NCBI GenBank assembly: GCA_016716265.1
Contig: JADJWQ010000001.1
Coordinates: 2,170,001-2,234,000 of the forward strand
Direction: 5' to 3'
DNA: 64,000 nucleotides
Source: Planctomycetota bacterium
GTDB taxonomy: Bacteria > Planctomycetota > UBA1135 > UBA2386
Every line of letters starts with the position of its first letter. Positions within the stretch are counted from its first letter, which is position 1. This document shows, one piece after another, positions 49,615-57,959 of this stretch. The notes below the pieces were generated by a model. That model was not told where the DNA came from. It saw only the letters and a list, made by a program, of their open reading frames with translations, and did no database searches. The translations under genes were made by a program, and so were the position numbers.

Positions 49615-51933
49615 TCAGAGTTTCTCCAGCCGGCAGGCGCAGACCTTGAACTCCGGCTGCTTGGAACCAGGGTCGTATGCGTCGATCGTCACGTAGTTGA
49701 TGAGGCTCGCTTCGTCGGCCCAGTGCCACGGTACGAACACCATGCCGGGTCTCGGCATCGCGACGACGCGCGCCTTGATCACGGCCTCGCCGCGCCGCGA
49801 GACGATCCGCACCGGCTGACCGGTCCGCACACCGAGCCGTCGAGCGTCGTCGGGGTGGATCTCGACGTAGCACTCCGGATAGGCACGGCGGAGCTCCGGT
49901 GCCTCCATCGTCATCGTGCCCGTGTGCCAGTGCTCGAGCACCCGACCGGTGGACAGCACCATCGGATACTGGTCGTCGACCGGCTCGGCCGGTCCGTCCG
50001 CGGGTCGGAGCCACACGATCGCGCGATGCTCCGGCGCCCCGTAGAACTTCAGCTCGCCGTCCATCAGCGAGCTGTCCGCGTAGGGGCCACGATCCAGGCA
50101 CGGATCCTCCCCCTTGACGTAGCGTCGCGCCGTGCCCGGGTGCGACTCCGTCGGGCACGGCCAGCGCAGGCCGCGCTCCCGCTGCAGCCGTTCACGCGTC
50201 ATCCCGGTGAAGTCGTAGGCGGTGTCCTTCGAGGCCTGACGCATCTCGTCCCACACATCGTCGACGGTCCGGAGCTTCGCGGAGAAGCCGCGCTTGACCA
50301 CCCCGCGTGCCTCGAGCCGCTGCGCGAGATCGAACAGCACTTCGAGATCCGGTCGCGCTTCGCCCGGCGCGTCGCACACGTGCGGCTGGTACTGGTAGCG
50401 GCGCTCCGACATCCCGAACACGCCGGACTTCTCGGTCCACATCGCGGCCGGGAGCACGACGTCGGCGAGCTCCGTGGTGCGGGTCGGGTACGCGTCGATC
50501 ACACACAGGAACGGCTTCTTCGCCCGCGGCTTGCCCATCGCATCCCGGTACGCGTGCAGGTTGGGCAGCGACTGACCAGGATTGGTCGTCAGGACGAGCA
50601 TGGCGCGGATCTCGTCTCGCGCCAGCGCGCGGAACATCTCGATCGTGTTCAGGCCCGGCTGGCTCGGGATCTTCCCCTCCGCCGCTCCCCAGAGCGCCTC
50701 CATCTCGCCGCGATGCTGCGCATTCGTGACCGAGCGTCCATACGGCAGGATGTGGCACAGCGAGCCCGTGTCACGGACTCCGCCACACGCATTGGGCTGC
50801 CCCGTCAACGAGAACGGTGTCGCCCCGGGCTTGCCGATCTGTCCGGTGATCAGGTGCAGATTGTGGATCAGGTTGTTGGCCCACACGCCCGTGGTGCGCT
50901 GGTTCAAGCCCATCGTCCAGAACGACAGCGTCGGGCCGATCGCGAACAGCCGTGCAGCCTGCACGATGCGCTCCGCAGGTACCCCGGAGATCTGCTCCGC
51001 GCGTGCCGGGGTGAAGTTCTCGTCGAGCCAGCGTGCGTAGGTCGAGAAGTCGACGTTCTTCGGCGCACCGCCCTCGACGATCTTGAACTGGCAGTGTCGC
51101 TCGATGAACTCGGCGTCGTGGCGCTTCTCCGACACGATGACCTGCGCCATCGCGTGGTAGACCGCGAGGTCGTAGCCAGGGATCGGATCCAGGTGGATGT
51201 CCGCGATCGACATGACCGGCGACCTGCGCGGATCACAGACCACCACCAGCACGTCCCGATGCGCCTGCTTGCGTGCGAGGATCTGGTCGAAGATCACCGG
51301 GTGGCACTCGGCCGTGTTCGATCCGACCAGGAAGAACACCTTGGCGTGCTCGATGTCGTCGTAGCACCCCATCGGCTCGTCCTTCCCGAACGTCGATACG
51401 TAGCCGCCGACGGCGGACGCCATGCACAGTCGGGGGTTGCCCTCGACGTTGTTGGTGCCGATGCCGCCCTTGAACAAGCGATTCGCGAAGTAGCTCTCCT
51501 CCGACAACGCCTGGCCGGAGCCGTAGTAGGCGACGGAGTTCGGTCCACTCTGCTCGATCGCGCGGGCGAACTCGTCGGCAACGCGGCTCATCGCCTCGTC
51601 CCAGCTCGCCGGCTGCAGCGTCCCGTCCTTCCGGATCATCGGTGTCCGGAGCCGGTTCTCCGCCGCCACGATCTTGGGCAGGAACAGGGACTTCGCGCAC
51701 ACCAGGCCCTTGGTCGTCGGGTGCTCCGGATCGCCCCGCAGCGCGACCAGTCGTCGGTCCCGGATCCCGAGCATCACTCCGCATCCGGTGCCACAGAAGC
51801 GGCACACCGACTTGACCCACTCGACGTCCGTGCGCGGCAGCGCGCGCGCGGCGGCCGGAACCACTCCGTCGGCGACGGAGGCCACGGCGAACGTGGCGGA
51901 GGCTCGGAGGAAATCGCGACGGGACGTGGTCAT
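49615..51933 (-). CDS. napA: Periplasmic nitrate reductase catalytic subunit NapA
   Basis: The 772-residue product has a Tat leader (TSRRDFLRASATFAVAS). A [4Fe-4S] site has Cys44, Cys47, Cys51 and Cys79 (CRFCGTGCGV, CAKS). NPRLCMASAVGGY contributes Cys170 as the expected molybdenum ligand. MGLNQRTTGVWANNLIHNLHLITG, read in parts, and LEHWHTGTMT are diagnostic of the Nap/Nas family. It reduces nitrate to nitrite in the periplasm with a bis-MGD cofactor. Its ATG overlaps the napD stop by four bases. It is shorter than E. coli NapA (about 830) but has all key segments. NapB-, NapG- and NapH-type partners follow. Confidence 0.92.
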   Translation of the reverse strand: MTTSRRDFLRASATFAVASVADGVVPAAARALPRTDVEWVKSVCRFCGTGCGVMLGIRDRRLVALRGDPEHPTTKGLVCAKSLFLPKIVAAENRLRTPMIRKDGTLQPASWDEAMSRVADEFARAIEQSGPNSVAYYGSGQALSEESYFANRLFKGGIGTNNVEGNPRLCMASAVGGYVSTFGKDEPMGCYDDIEHAKVFFLVGSNTAECHPVIFDQILARKQAHRDVLVVVCDPRRSPVMSIADIHLDPIPGYDLAVYHAMAQVIVSEKRHDAEFIERHCQFKIVEGGAPKNVDFSTYARWLDENFTPARAEQISGVPAERIVQAARLFAIGPTLSFWTMGLNQRTTGVWANNLIHNLHLITGQIGKPGATPFSLTGQPNACGGVRDTGSLCHILPYGRSVTNAQHRGEMEALWGAAEGKIPSQPGLNTIEMFRALARDEIRAMLVLTTNPGQSLPNLHAYRDAMGKPRAKKPFLCVIDAYPTRTTELADVVLPAAMWTEKSGVFGMSERRYQYQPHVCDAPGEARPDLEVLFDLAQRLEARGVVKRGFSAKLRTVDDVWDEMRQASKDTAYDFTGMTRERLQRERGLRWPCPTESHPGTARRYVKGEDPCLDRGPYADSSLMDGELKFYGAPEHRAIVWLRPADGPAEPVDDQYPMVLSTGRVLEHWHTGTMTMEAPELRRAYPECYVEIHPDDARRLGVRTGQPVRIVSRRGEAVIKARVVAMPRPGMVFVPWHWADEASLINYVTIDAYDPGSKQPEFKVCACRLEKL

Positions 51934-52214
51934 CCGTTCTGACTCTCGTTCGACTCCCGAGGTTCGAATCCGTCGGATTCGATCGACACCGGCCACACCG
52001 CGAGCACGCCCGGCGTGTGACCGACCTGTTGCTGCAACGTGGCGTGCGCCGCATCGACATCCGACGCCTCGATCAGCACTCCCAGCTTGTCGGGACTGGC
52101 GAGATCGAAGGTCGAGACGCCTTCGAGACGTTCGAGCCGGAGGCGGGTGTCGCCGCGCGTGGCGACGTCGACCCGAGCGAGCACACCGATGATGACGACG
52201 GGACCGGGCTCCAT
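51930..52214 (-). CDS. napD: NapD chaperone
   Basis: The 94-residue product has the short ferredoxin-like fold of NapD: strand VVIIGVLARVD, helix with RLRLERLEGV, strand KLGVLIEAS, helix AAHATLQQQVGH and strand GVLAVWPVSI. NapD binds the Tat leader of NapA in the cytoplasm until its cofactor is inserted. It is the first gene of the minus-strand cluster and overlaps napA by four bases (ATGA). A promoter should lie in the 202-bp region upstream, which also holds a candidate dyad element. Confidence 0.8.
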   Translation of the reverse strand: MEPGPVVIIGVLARVDVATRGDTRLRLERLEGVSTFDLASPDKLGVLIEASDVDAAHATLQQQVGHTPGVLAVWPVSIESDGFEPRESNESQNG

Positions 52215-52238
52215 GACTTTCTACAGACTTGGAGGTCG

Positions 52239-52290
52239 TCTGAAACACGAGGCTAGCTCGGGTTGTTTCGTGGATCCATCCGGAATCTCC
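52239..52290. promoter_or_regulatory. Candidate operator upstream of napD
   Basis: A dyad GAAACA...CGAG / CTCG...TGTTTC (core 52242-52269), followed by ATCCATC and CCGGAATCTCC, lies 25 bp upstream of the napD start. A related arrangement (TCTGAAA, TTTCG, ATCCATC, then CCGGGATCTTCC) is found at about 54330-54380 between the porin and Rrf2 genes. The shared order suggests a common regulator, most simply the nearby Rrf2 protein. This is an inference from two copies only. Confidence 0.4.
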
Positions 52291-52416
52291 TCCGGGACGT
52301 CGAATCCCCGACCCCGAATCCCAGATCCCGAGTCCCCGACATCGAATCTGCGCGCCGAACGGCGGCCGCTCCGCGCACGCGGTCACGGCTGGCGCCCTGC
52401 ACTGCTCTTCCAGGAC

Positions 52417-52881
52417 ATGGCCACCGACCCGCGAGGCGTCGCACCGGGTTGGCGACGCGTACTGTTCCCCGATCCACCGCGCGAGTTCGCGGCACGCCGG
52501 GCCGTGAAGATCCTGCTGCGGGGGCTGCACGTCGCCTGTGCAGGCGTCTACACCGGGTCGCACGTCTTCGCGGTCGACACCGCGCCGAGGATCACGTGGC
52601 TCGTTGCCGCGCTCGCCTCCGGGACCGCCCTGCTCGCGGTGGATCTGCTGGAGAGCTGCGTGATCCTGCTCCAGCTCCGCGGCCTCGTCGTGCTCGGCAA
52701 GCTCGCGATCCTGGCGGCGGTGCCGTGGGTCGCCTACTCCACGACACTGCCGGGCCTCGACGTCGCGCTGCTCCTGCTGGCGATGGTGGCAGCGTCGGTG
52801 TCGAGCCACGCGCCGTCCCGCTGGCGCTACCACATGTGGGCGGCCGGTGGTCGCTTCGCGCCGTCCCGCTCGAAGGGCTGA
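52417..52881 (+). CDS. Small integral membrane protein (four helices)
   Basis: The 154-residue protein has an N-terminal cytoplasmic stretch (RVLFPDPPREFAARRAVK) followed by about four hydrophobic segments (LHVACAGVYTGSHVFAV, WLVAALASGTALLAVDLL, LVVLGKLAILAAVPWVAY, VALLLLAMVAASVSSH) and ends in a basic tail (SRWRYHMWAAGG). It contains histidines in or near helices 1 and 4, so haem or quinone interaction is possible but not shown. I do not recognise a named family. The ATG at 52417 has AGGA close upstream. It is divergent from napD and shares its regulatory region, so a respiratory role is plausible. Confidence 0.65.
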   Translation: MATDPRGVAPGWRRVLFPDPPREFAARRAVKILLRGLHVACAGVYTGSHVFAVDTAPRITWLVAALASGTALLAVDLLESCVILLQLRGLVVLGKLAILAAVPWVAYSTTLPGLDVALLLLAMVAASVSSHAPSRWRYHMWAAGGRFAPSRSKG

Positions 52882-52920
52882 CGAGCCGGTATCGCTCCGG
52901 TGCCGGCCCGCCCGCCACCG

Positions 52921-54237
52921 TCAGAACTTCAGCCCACCCTGCACGTAGACGTAGTGCGCGAGATCGTCCGAGCCGAAGGAGTCCTCGACGCCGTCACCTG
53001 GCAGGAACATCCCGTAGCCGGCCTCCACGAAGCTCGACCACTTGCCTGATCCGCCGGGCAGGTTCTGGTGCCAGACGACGTCGATCTCGTTGCCGAGGTC
53101 GTTGGAGAACCCGGCTCCTCCCATCGTGAGCGACCCGGCCGGACCAGCGACCCGATCGGTCTCCTCCATCGACCGGAACAGGTGCCAGGCGACGGTGAGC
53201 GAGCTCGACTCGGTCGGCCGCGTGCCGAACGCCACCGCGCCGTGCAGGATGTTCTCCCACAGCGCGAAGTCCATGATCCCGAGGTGCATGTGCGCCGTGG
53301 GATACAGATTGTCGAACCGCTCGACGTCCGCGGTGCCGGGGTCGTCGCCCGAGGCGATGTCGAACTCCGCACGCACGAAGCTCTCGTGCTCGTCCCCCAG
53401 CCCGACCTTGGCGTGGGCGTGCGCGGCGTAGGTCTCACCGATCGGGATGTCGGCGTCGTTCACGTCCCCGCCCTGCGTCGCGAGCTCGGCGCCGAGCTCG
53501 GCCGCGCCGACGTGCTGGATCGTGCGCGCCCCCAGCGTGTACCGATTCTCGTTGCCGCCGCCCGGCGTGTCGTCGTTCTGGCGATACAGCACGTAGACGT
53601 CCACGACGCTGCCGTCGTCGTCCGTGTCGATGGTGGCGTAGGCGCCGAAGAACATCGCGTCGTCCTCGATGTTCCGCGTCGCGACCATCTCCGAGAGCTG
53701 CGCGCCGAACAGATCGATCTGCCAGCGGCGGTCCTCCCGCGAGGTCCAGCTGTGCCGCACCGCGTCGAACGCGCGTCCCTGGCTCAGCCACTCGAGGCCA
53801 CCCACGAGGCGCTGTTCGCCGTAGCTCAGGATCTGCCGCCCGATCTGACTCCGGCCGCCCACCAGACCGACGTCGTCCACTTCCAGGAACGCCTGGTGGG
53901 CATCGAACCCCGGTGACGTGCGGGCCACGGTCCCATTGGTTTCCTCGCCCCAGAACCGTGCGTCCTGGAGCTGCACGAAGACCCGCCGGTCTTCGTCGAT
54001 CCGGAAGTCCAGGCTCAGGCGCGCCCGCTGCGTGAAGAAGTCGTCGTCGAAGGTGCCGGAACCGAAGTCGTAGCCGATCCGGTCCTCGAACCGCAGCCAG
54101 TACTCTCCGTTGACCGTCAGCTGCTGAACGCCCGGGATCGTGATCGCGGACTGCGTATCGCCGCCCGACTCAGGATTCTGGGCATGGGCGGACAGCACGA
54201 CGGACGCCGTCGCGCAGATGACGAGAGCGCACCTCAT
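52921..54237 (-). CDS. Outer-membrane porin-like beta-barrel (alginate-export type)
   Basis: The 438-residue product has a signal peptide (CALVICATASVVLSAHAQ) and a C-terminal region of amphipathic strands ending in YVYVQGGLKF, with the terminal Phe typical of outer-membrane barrels. Strands such as LTVNGEYWLRFEDRIGYDF, SQIGRQILSYGEQRLVGG and SSFVEAGYGMF, and the high Asp/Glu/Gly turn content, resemble alginate-export (AlgE-like) porins. The start at 54237 has GGAG eight bases upstream. It probably admits small anions such as nitrate or nitrite, inferred from its place beside the nap cluster and its regulator. It is divergent from the Rrf2 gene. Confidence 0.78.
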   Translation of the reverse strand: MRCALVICATASVVLSAHAQNPESGGDTQSAITIPGVQQLTVNGEYWLRFEDRIGYDFGSGTFDDDFFTQRARLSLDFRIDEDRRVFVQLQDARFWGEETNGTVARTSPGFDAHQAFLEVDDVGLVGGRSQIGRQILSYGEQRLVGGLEWLSQGRAFDAVRHSWTSREDRRWQIDLFGAQLSEMVATRNIEDDAMFFGAYATIDTDDDGSVVDVYVLYRQNDDTPGGGNENRYTLGARTIQHVGAAELGAELATQGGDVNDADIPIGETYAAHAHAKVGLGDEHESFVRAEFDIASGDDPGTADVERFDNLYPTAHMHLGIMDFALWENILHGAVAFGTRPTESSSLTVAWHLFRSMEETDRVAGPAGSLTMGGAGFSNDLGNEIDVVWHQNLPGGSGKWSSFVEAGYGMFLPGDGVEDSFGSDDLAHYVYVQGGLKF

Positions 54238-54329
54238 CAGTGGATCTCCGTGCGAGGTTGAGAGAGGGACCCCGACCCGAGCGGACCCCGGATGTCGGCC
54301 TGTCGACAAGTCAGTGGATCAGGAAATCC

Positions 54330-54380
54330 TCTGAAAGTCGGGACTCGTCGGATTTTCGATCCATCGGTCCGGGATCTTCC
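54330..54380. promoter_or_regulatory. Second copy of the candidate operator between porin and Rrf2 genes
   Basis: TCTGAAAGTC...GATTTTCG (dyad 54333-54357) followed by ATCCATC and CCGGGATCTTCC lies in the 245-bp divergent region of the porin and regulator genes. It matches the element upstream of napD in order and in most bases, but the dyad spacer is three bases shorter. It could serve both promoters and autoregulation. Confidence 0.35.
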
Positions 54381-54482
54381 CCACCGTCACGACATCGACC
54401 CTGCGAGCCATGGCCCGGTTCGGGTTAGTCTCTCGGCCGCACGTCGTGCCCGGTGGTTGCTCCGGGTGATCCAGAACCAACG

Positions 54483-54896
54483 ATGGTCCTCCGTCAGACT
54501 GCCATCTACGCGCTGCGGGCACTCGCCGTGCTCGCACGGCTCGGGCCCGCCGAACGATTGACCGTCGAGCAGCTCAACGAGCAGACCGCGGCGCCGCGCG
54601 ACTACCTGTCCAAGATCATGCGGCGGCTCGTCACCGCCGGCCTGGTCGACGGCCGCAAGGGCCATGGCGGCGGCTTCGCGCTCGCACGGCCGCGCCGCCA
54701 GATACGGATTCGTCACGTTCTCGAAGCGCTGGGGGAACCGTTCGACAGCGAGGGCTGCGTGTTCGGCTGGGCCAGGTGCAGCAGCGACGCCCCGTGTCCG
54801 CTCCACCCGATGTGGGTCCAACTGCGGGAGCGGCTGCAAGCCTGGGCGAACTCGACGACTCTGTGCGACACGCTCGACGATCCGAGCCGCTGCTGA
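54483..54896 (+). CDS. Rrf2-family [Fe-S] transcription regulator (NsrR/IscR-like)
   Basis: The 137-residue protein starts with a winged helix-turn-helix of Rrf2 type (RQTAIYALRALAVLARLG, then APRDYLSKIMRRLVTAGLV, wing GRKGHGGGFALA). Three cysteines at about 92, 99 and 105 (CVFGWARC, PCPLHPMW) sit where NsrR and IscR ligate an [Fe-S] cluster. Such regulators repress genes until the cluster is damaged by nitric oxide or oxidative change. The ATG at 54483 directly precedes the first helix. Given the nap/HAO cluster and porin beside it, sensing of NO or redox state during nitrate respiration is a reasonable inference. Confidence 0.82.
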   Translation: MVLRQTAIYALRALAVLARLGPAERLTVEQLNEQTAAPRDYLSKIMRRLVTAGLVDGRKGHGGGFALARPRRQIRIRHVLEALGEPFDSEGCVFGWARCSSDAPCPLHPMWVQLRERLQAWANSTTLCDTLDDPSRC

Positions 54897-55121
54897 GCGG
54901 TCGCACACGGGTCCCGGTTGCACGACAGCGGCAACAGGAGAGCTGGCCGCAGACGATGGTTTCTCCCGGTGCATCGGTCCCGTCGCCGAGGGCGAGTCGC
55001 TCGCAACGACACCACCGCGTCCGACCGCACCCGCCGCGGTGAGCCCCGGAGCGAAGGGCCGTGCCACCCCGCACGCGAGCCGTTATCGTTCCGCCCGCCG
55101 GCACGCCGCCGGACGAAGAGG

Positions 55122-57050
55122 ATGAACCCGGAAGGCACCGCCCCGCGCACCTGCGTCGATCTGGCCGCCGAGATCCTCGATCGGCTCGTCGCTGAGCTGC
55201 CGATCGACAACGCCTGCCTGCACCTGCTGTCGACGGACGGCCAGCGGCTGATCTGCCAGGCGGTGTCGTCCGGCTTCCGCGCGACGCGCCTCGCCTACGG
55301 GCTGGACATCCGCGCGAGCCGCGGTGCATTCGACGCGATTGCGACCGGCCGACCGATCGCGGTCGACGACGCGCGTCACGACCCCCGCGTCGCGGAGCTC
55401 GCGCGACGTCGCTACGGGCTCGCGTCGTGCATCTACCTGCCGGTGACGCTCGCCACCGCGCGCCGGGGCCTGGTCGTCGTGTCGCGCCAGTCCCCGCACA
55501 CGTGGTCTCCCGCGGAGATCGAGCGCGCACGCCGGACGATCGAGTCGGGCTGTGCGGAGCTCGCGGCGAGCCTGCGGTTCGCGCCGACCGCGCACGCTCC
55601 CGACAGCGCCTGGCTGCGCGGCATGCTCGACGCCGTGTCCGGCATCGTGCTCGCGATCGACCGCAGCTTCAGCGTGCTGGACGCCAGCCGTGAGCTGGTC
55701 GCGCCGCGACCCGGGGCGCGCTCGGTGTCGCTGCACGAGCTGATCCAACGCACGGAGCGCGGGCCGGAGCTGCGGCGCGCGCTCGCCGACGTGATGCAGG
55801 GCGAGCTACCGGCCGCGGAGCTCCTGCTGCGCGCTGAGGACGGCTCGGACTGGCGCGTCGACGTCGCACCGATCATCGCGGAGGGGCACGCGGAGCCGGT
55901 CGGCGCATCGGTGTGCTGCACCGACGTGACCGAGGTGCGGCGGGCCGAGGAGCTGCTCGCGGAGACGCGCCACCTCGAGGCGCTCGGCCGCATCTCCGCG
56001 ACGGTCAGCCACGAGTTCCGGAACGTGCTGCAGCTCGTCGACTCGTGCCTCGATCCGGCCGGCGGCCGCGGCGAGCCGGTGGCGGCCGATCTCGCCGCCG
56101 CGCGCGAGACGATCTCCCGCGGTGTGACGCTCGCTCGACAGCTGCTCGCGTTCGCGCGGATGGAGCCGGCCGACGAGCGGCCGGTGGACCTCGGCGAGCT
56201 CACCGCGGCGCGCTGCGCATTGCTGCGCGGCGCCGTCGGTCCCGACCGCCGGCTCGAGCTGAACACCGAGTCGGCCACCGCGCGCGTCGACGCCGATCTG
56301 TTCGAGCTCGCGCTGCTGAACCTCCTGATCAATGCGCGCGACGCGACCTCGCCCGGCGGCCGCATCGACGTGCACGTCGAGCGCGGCGCGACGGCCGACG
56401 GCGCGCCGCTGGTCGTGCTCCGCGTCCGCGACGACGGCTGCGGCATGACGCCGCAGATCGCGGCGCGCGCCGGCGAGCCGTTCTTCTCGACCAAGCCCCG
56501 CGGCATCGGCACCGGACTGGGCCTCGCGACCGTGCGCAGCTTCGCGGAACGGCTCGGGGGTGCGGTGCGCATCACCTCGACACCCGGCGAGGGCACCGAG
56601 GTCGCCGTCCTGCTGCCTGCGCTCGACGAGGCCGTCGCGCCGGCCGAGTCCGCGAGCGCTCCCGTGTCGGAGGTGGCTCGACCGGCACGCGCGCGCCGCG
56701 CGCTGGTCGTGGAGGACGAGGAGCTGATCGCGCGCTGGGTGGCCCGGCTGCTGCGCCGACACGGACTCGAGGTCGAGGTCGCCGGCTCGGTCGACGACGC
56801 GCTGAACGCTCTCGACGCCGCCGGCGATGCGCCCGATCTCGTGGTGCTCGACCTCGGTCTCGGCGACCGCAGCGGCGTCGCCGTATTCCGCGCGGCACAG
56901 GAACGCGGATTGCCGGCGCGCTTCGTCGCGACCTCGGGCTACGCGGACGACGACGACATCCAGGCACTCACCGCGGGTGGCGCGCGGTTCCTGCGCAAGC
57001 CGTTCTCGGGCGACGAGCTCCTCGCCGCCTGCGATCTGCTGCCGGGCTGA
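55122..57050 (+). CDS. Hybrid sensor histidine kinase (GAF-PAS-HisKA-HATPase-receiver)
   Basis: The 642-residue soluble protein has a GAF-like domain (about 15-155; IDNACLHLLSTDG, SCIYLPVTL), a PAS-like domain (about 165-270), a HisKA helix with His297 in VSHEFRN, an HATPase domain (LLNLLINARDA, DDGCGMT, FFSTKPRGIGTGLGLA) and a C-terminal receiver with Asp577 in VVLDLGLGD and a KPFSG lysine. The ATG at 55122 begins the first domain. It is probably cytoplasmic. It follows the Rrf2 gene by 225 bp on the same strand, but no coupling is seen. The signal is unknown; GAF and PAS domains often sense gases, redox state or small ligands. Confidence 0.85.
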   Translation: MNPEGTAPRTCVDLAAEILDRLVAELPIDNACLHLLSTDGQRLICQAVSSGFRATRLAYGLDIRASRGAFDAIATGRPIAVDDARHDPRVAELARRRYGLASCIYLPVTLATARRGLVVVSRQSPHTWSPAEIERARRTIESGCAELAASLRFAPTAHAPDSAWLRGMLDAVSGIVLAIDRSFSVLDASRELVAPRPGARSVSLHELIQRTERGPELRRALADVMQGELPAAELLLRAEDGSDWRVDVAPIIAEGHAEPVGASVCCTDVTEVRRAEELLAETRHLEALGRISATVSHEFRNVLQLVDSCLDPAGGRGEPVAADLAAARETISRGVTLARQLLAFARMEPADERPVDLGELTAARCALLRGAVGPDRRLELNTESATARVDADLFELALLNLLINARDATSPGGRIDVHVERGATADGAPLVVLRVRDDGCGMTPQIAARAGEPFFSTKPRGIGTGLGLATVRSFAERLGGAVRITSTPGEGTEVAVLLPALDEAVAPAESASAPVSEVARPARARRALVVEDEELIARWVARLLRRHGLEVEVAGSVDDALNALDAAGDAPDLVVLDLGLGDRSGVAVFRAAQERGLPARFVATSGYADDDDIQALTAGGARFLRKPFSGDELLAACDLLPG

Positions 57051-57137
57051 CCCCCGACCGCGAGGTCCGCAGGCCAGCCCGTCCTGGAGCGCGGCCCGAG
57101 GCCCGACGCGGCGCTCACGATCGGGATGGCTCGATGC

Positions 57138-57959
57138 TCAGCGCGGCGAGTTCGGCGTCGGCCGTGAGGCGACGCGCCACTGCAACTCCAGCGGCGCCCC
57201 GTCGCGCAGCACGATCACCGGCACCGACGTCCCGATGCGCTGCGCACACCGGACCCGGCGCAGCGCCTCGGCATCGCGAAGCACCTGGCCGGCGATCGTC
57301 AGGATGCGGTCGTCGGGCCGCATGCCCATCGCCTGCGCCGGTGACTGCGCCTGCACCTCGAGGACCACGAGGTCGGCGGTGCGGATGACGATGCCGAGAT
57401 ACGGCTCACCCGGAGCGACCCGGTCGACCGGTGCGTCCTCGATGCGGGTGTGTACCTCGCGGCGCGGCGGCACTGACGGAGCCGGTGCCGGGGGGACCGG
57501 CTGTGGGCGGACGCGCGGCCCGGGAGCCGGCGGCGGCTGGACCGGCGCGGTGGGGCGCAGCTCGAACCGCACGTTGCCGTAGTTGTCGCCATGGCCGTTC
57601 GGATTGTCGTTCATCCAGAACTCGACGCGGCTGCCCGCCGGGAACAGCGTCGACATCGTCACCTGCTGCCACGGACCGCCGTCGATGCGGCAGATCAGCG
57701 CGCCGAAGCGCACGAACGGCACCAGCGTGCGGCTCGACAGTCCCTTCTCCGGGTCCCCCATCCAGTCGCAGACGCAGGCCGGCTGCGGGTGGTTGTAGTT
57801 CCACGAGCCCACCGGCTGACCCGCCAGGCGGTGATCCCCGTCGGCCGGGATCGTGTAGCTCGTCGGGACCTTCGCGTCGGCCTGGGCCGACAGGCCCTGG
57901 GCGCGGACCGCCGGCATCAGCAGGACGAGGCCTGCGACCGCCAGGATCGAGCACTTCAT
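57138..57959 (-). CDS. Secreted LecA-like/PDZ protein
   Basis: The 273-residue product has a signal peptide (SILAVAGLVLLMPAVRAQG). An N-terminal beta-sandwich with HRLAGQPVGSWNYN, LVPFVRFGALICRI and FWMNDNPNGHGDNYGNVRF resembles the galactose-binding PA-IL (LecA) fold with its calcium-type NDN/DN motifs. A proline-rich linker (about 155-185) joins it to a PDZ domain (about 195-260; PYLGIVIRTADL, GMRPDDRILTIAGQVLRD). PDZ domains bind protein C-termini or act in proteolysis scaffolds. The start has GGAGGAG about eight bases upstream. It is periplasmic or extracellular, with unknown targets. It is convergent with the histidine kinase and divergent from the metal-efflux operon. Confidence 0.78.
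   Translation of the reverse strand: MKCSILAVAGLVLLMPAVRAQGLSAQADAKVPTSYTIPADGDHRLAGQPVGSWNYNHPQPACVCDWMGDPEKGLSSRTLVPFVRFGALICRIDGGPWQQVTMSTLFPAGSRVEFWMNDNPNGHGDNYGNVRFELRPTAPVQPPPAPGPRVRPQPVPPAPAPSVPPRREVHTRIEDAPVDRVAPGEPYLGIVIRTADLVVLEVQAQSPAQAMGMRPDDRILTIAGQVLRDAEALRRVRCAQRIGTSVPVIVLRDGAPLELQWRVASRPTPNSPR

Noticed and set aside
51959..51980. GGTTCGAATCC resembling a tRNA T-loop
   Set aside because: The flanking bases do not form a T-stem, no other tRNA arms are nearby, and the stretch codes for the end of NapD.
52215..52416. FNR/CRP-type TTGAT-N4-ATCAA box before napD
   Set aside because: No such palindrome is present. Only the GAAACA/TGTTTC dyad is seen.
52215..52833. N-terminal extension of the NapA frame beyond 51933
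   Set aside because: The extension overlaps napD in another frame and lacks a Tat leader. The ATG at 51933 gives the leader directly and overlaps the napD stop.
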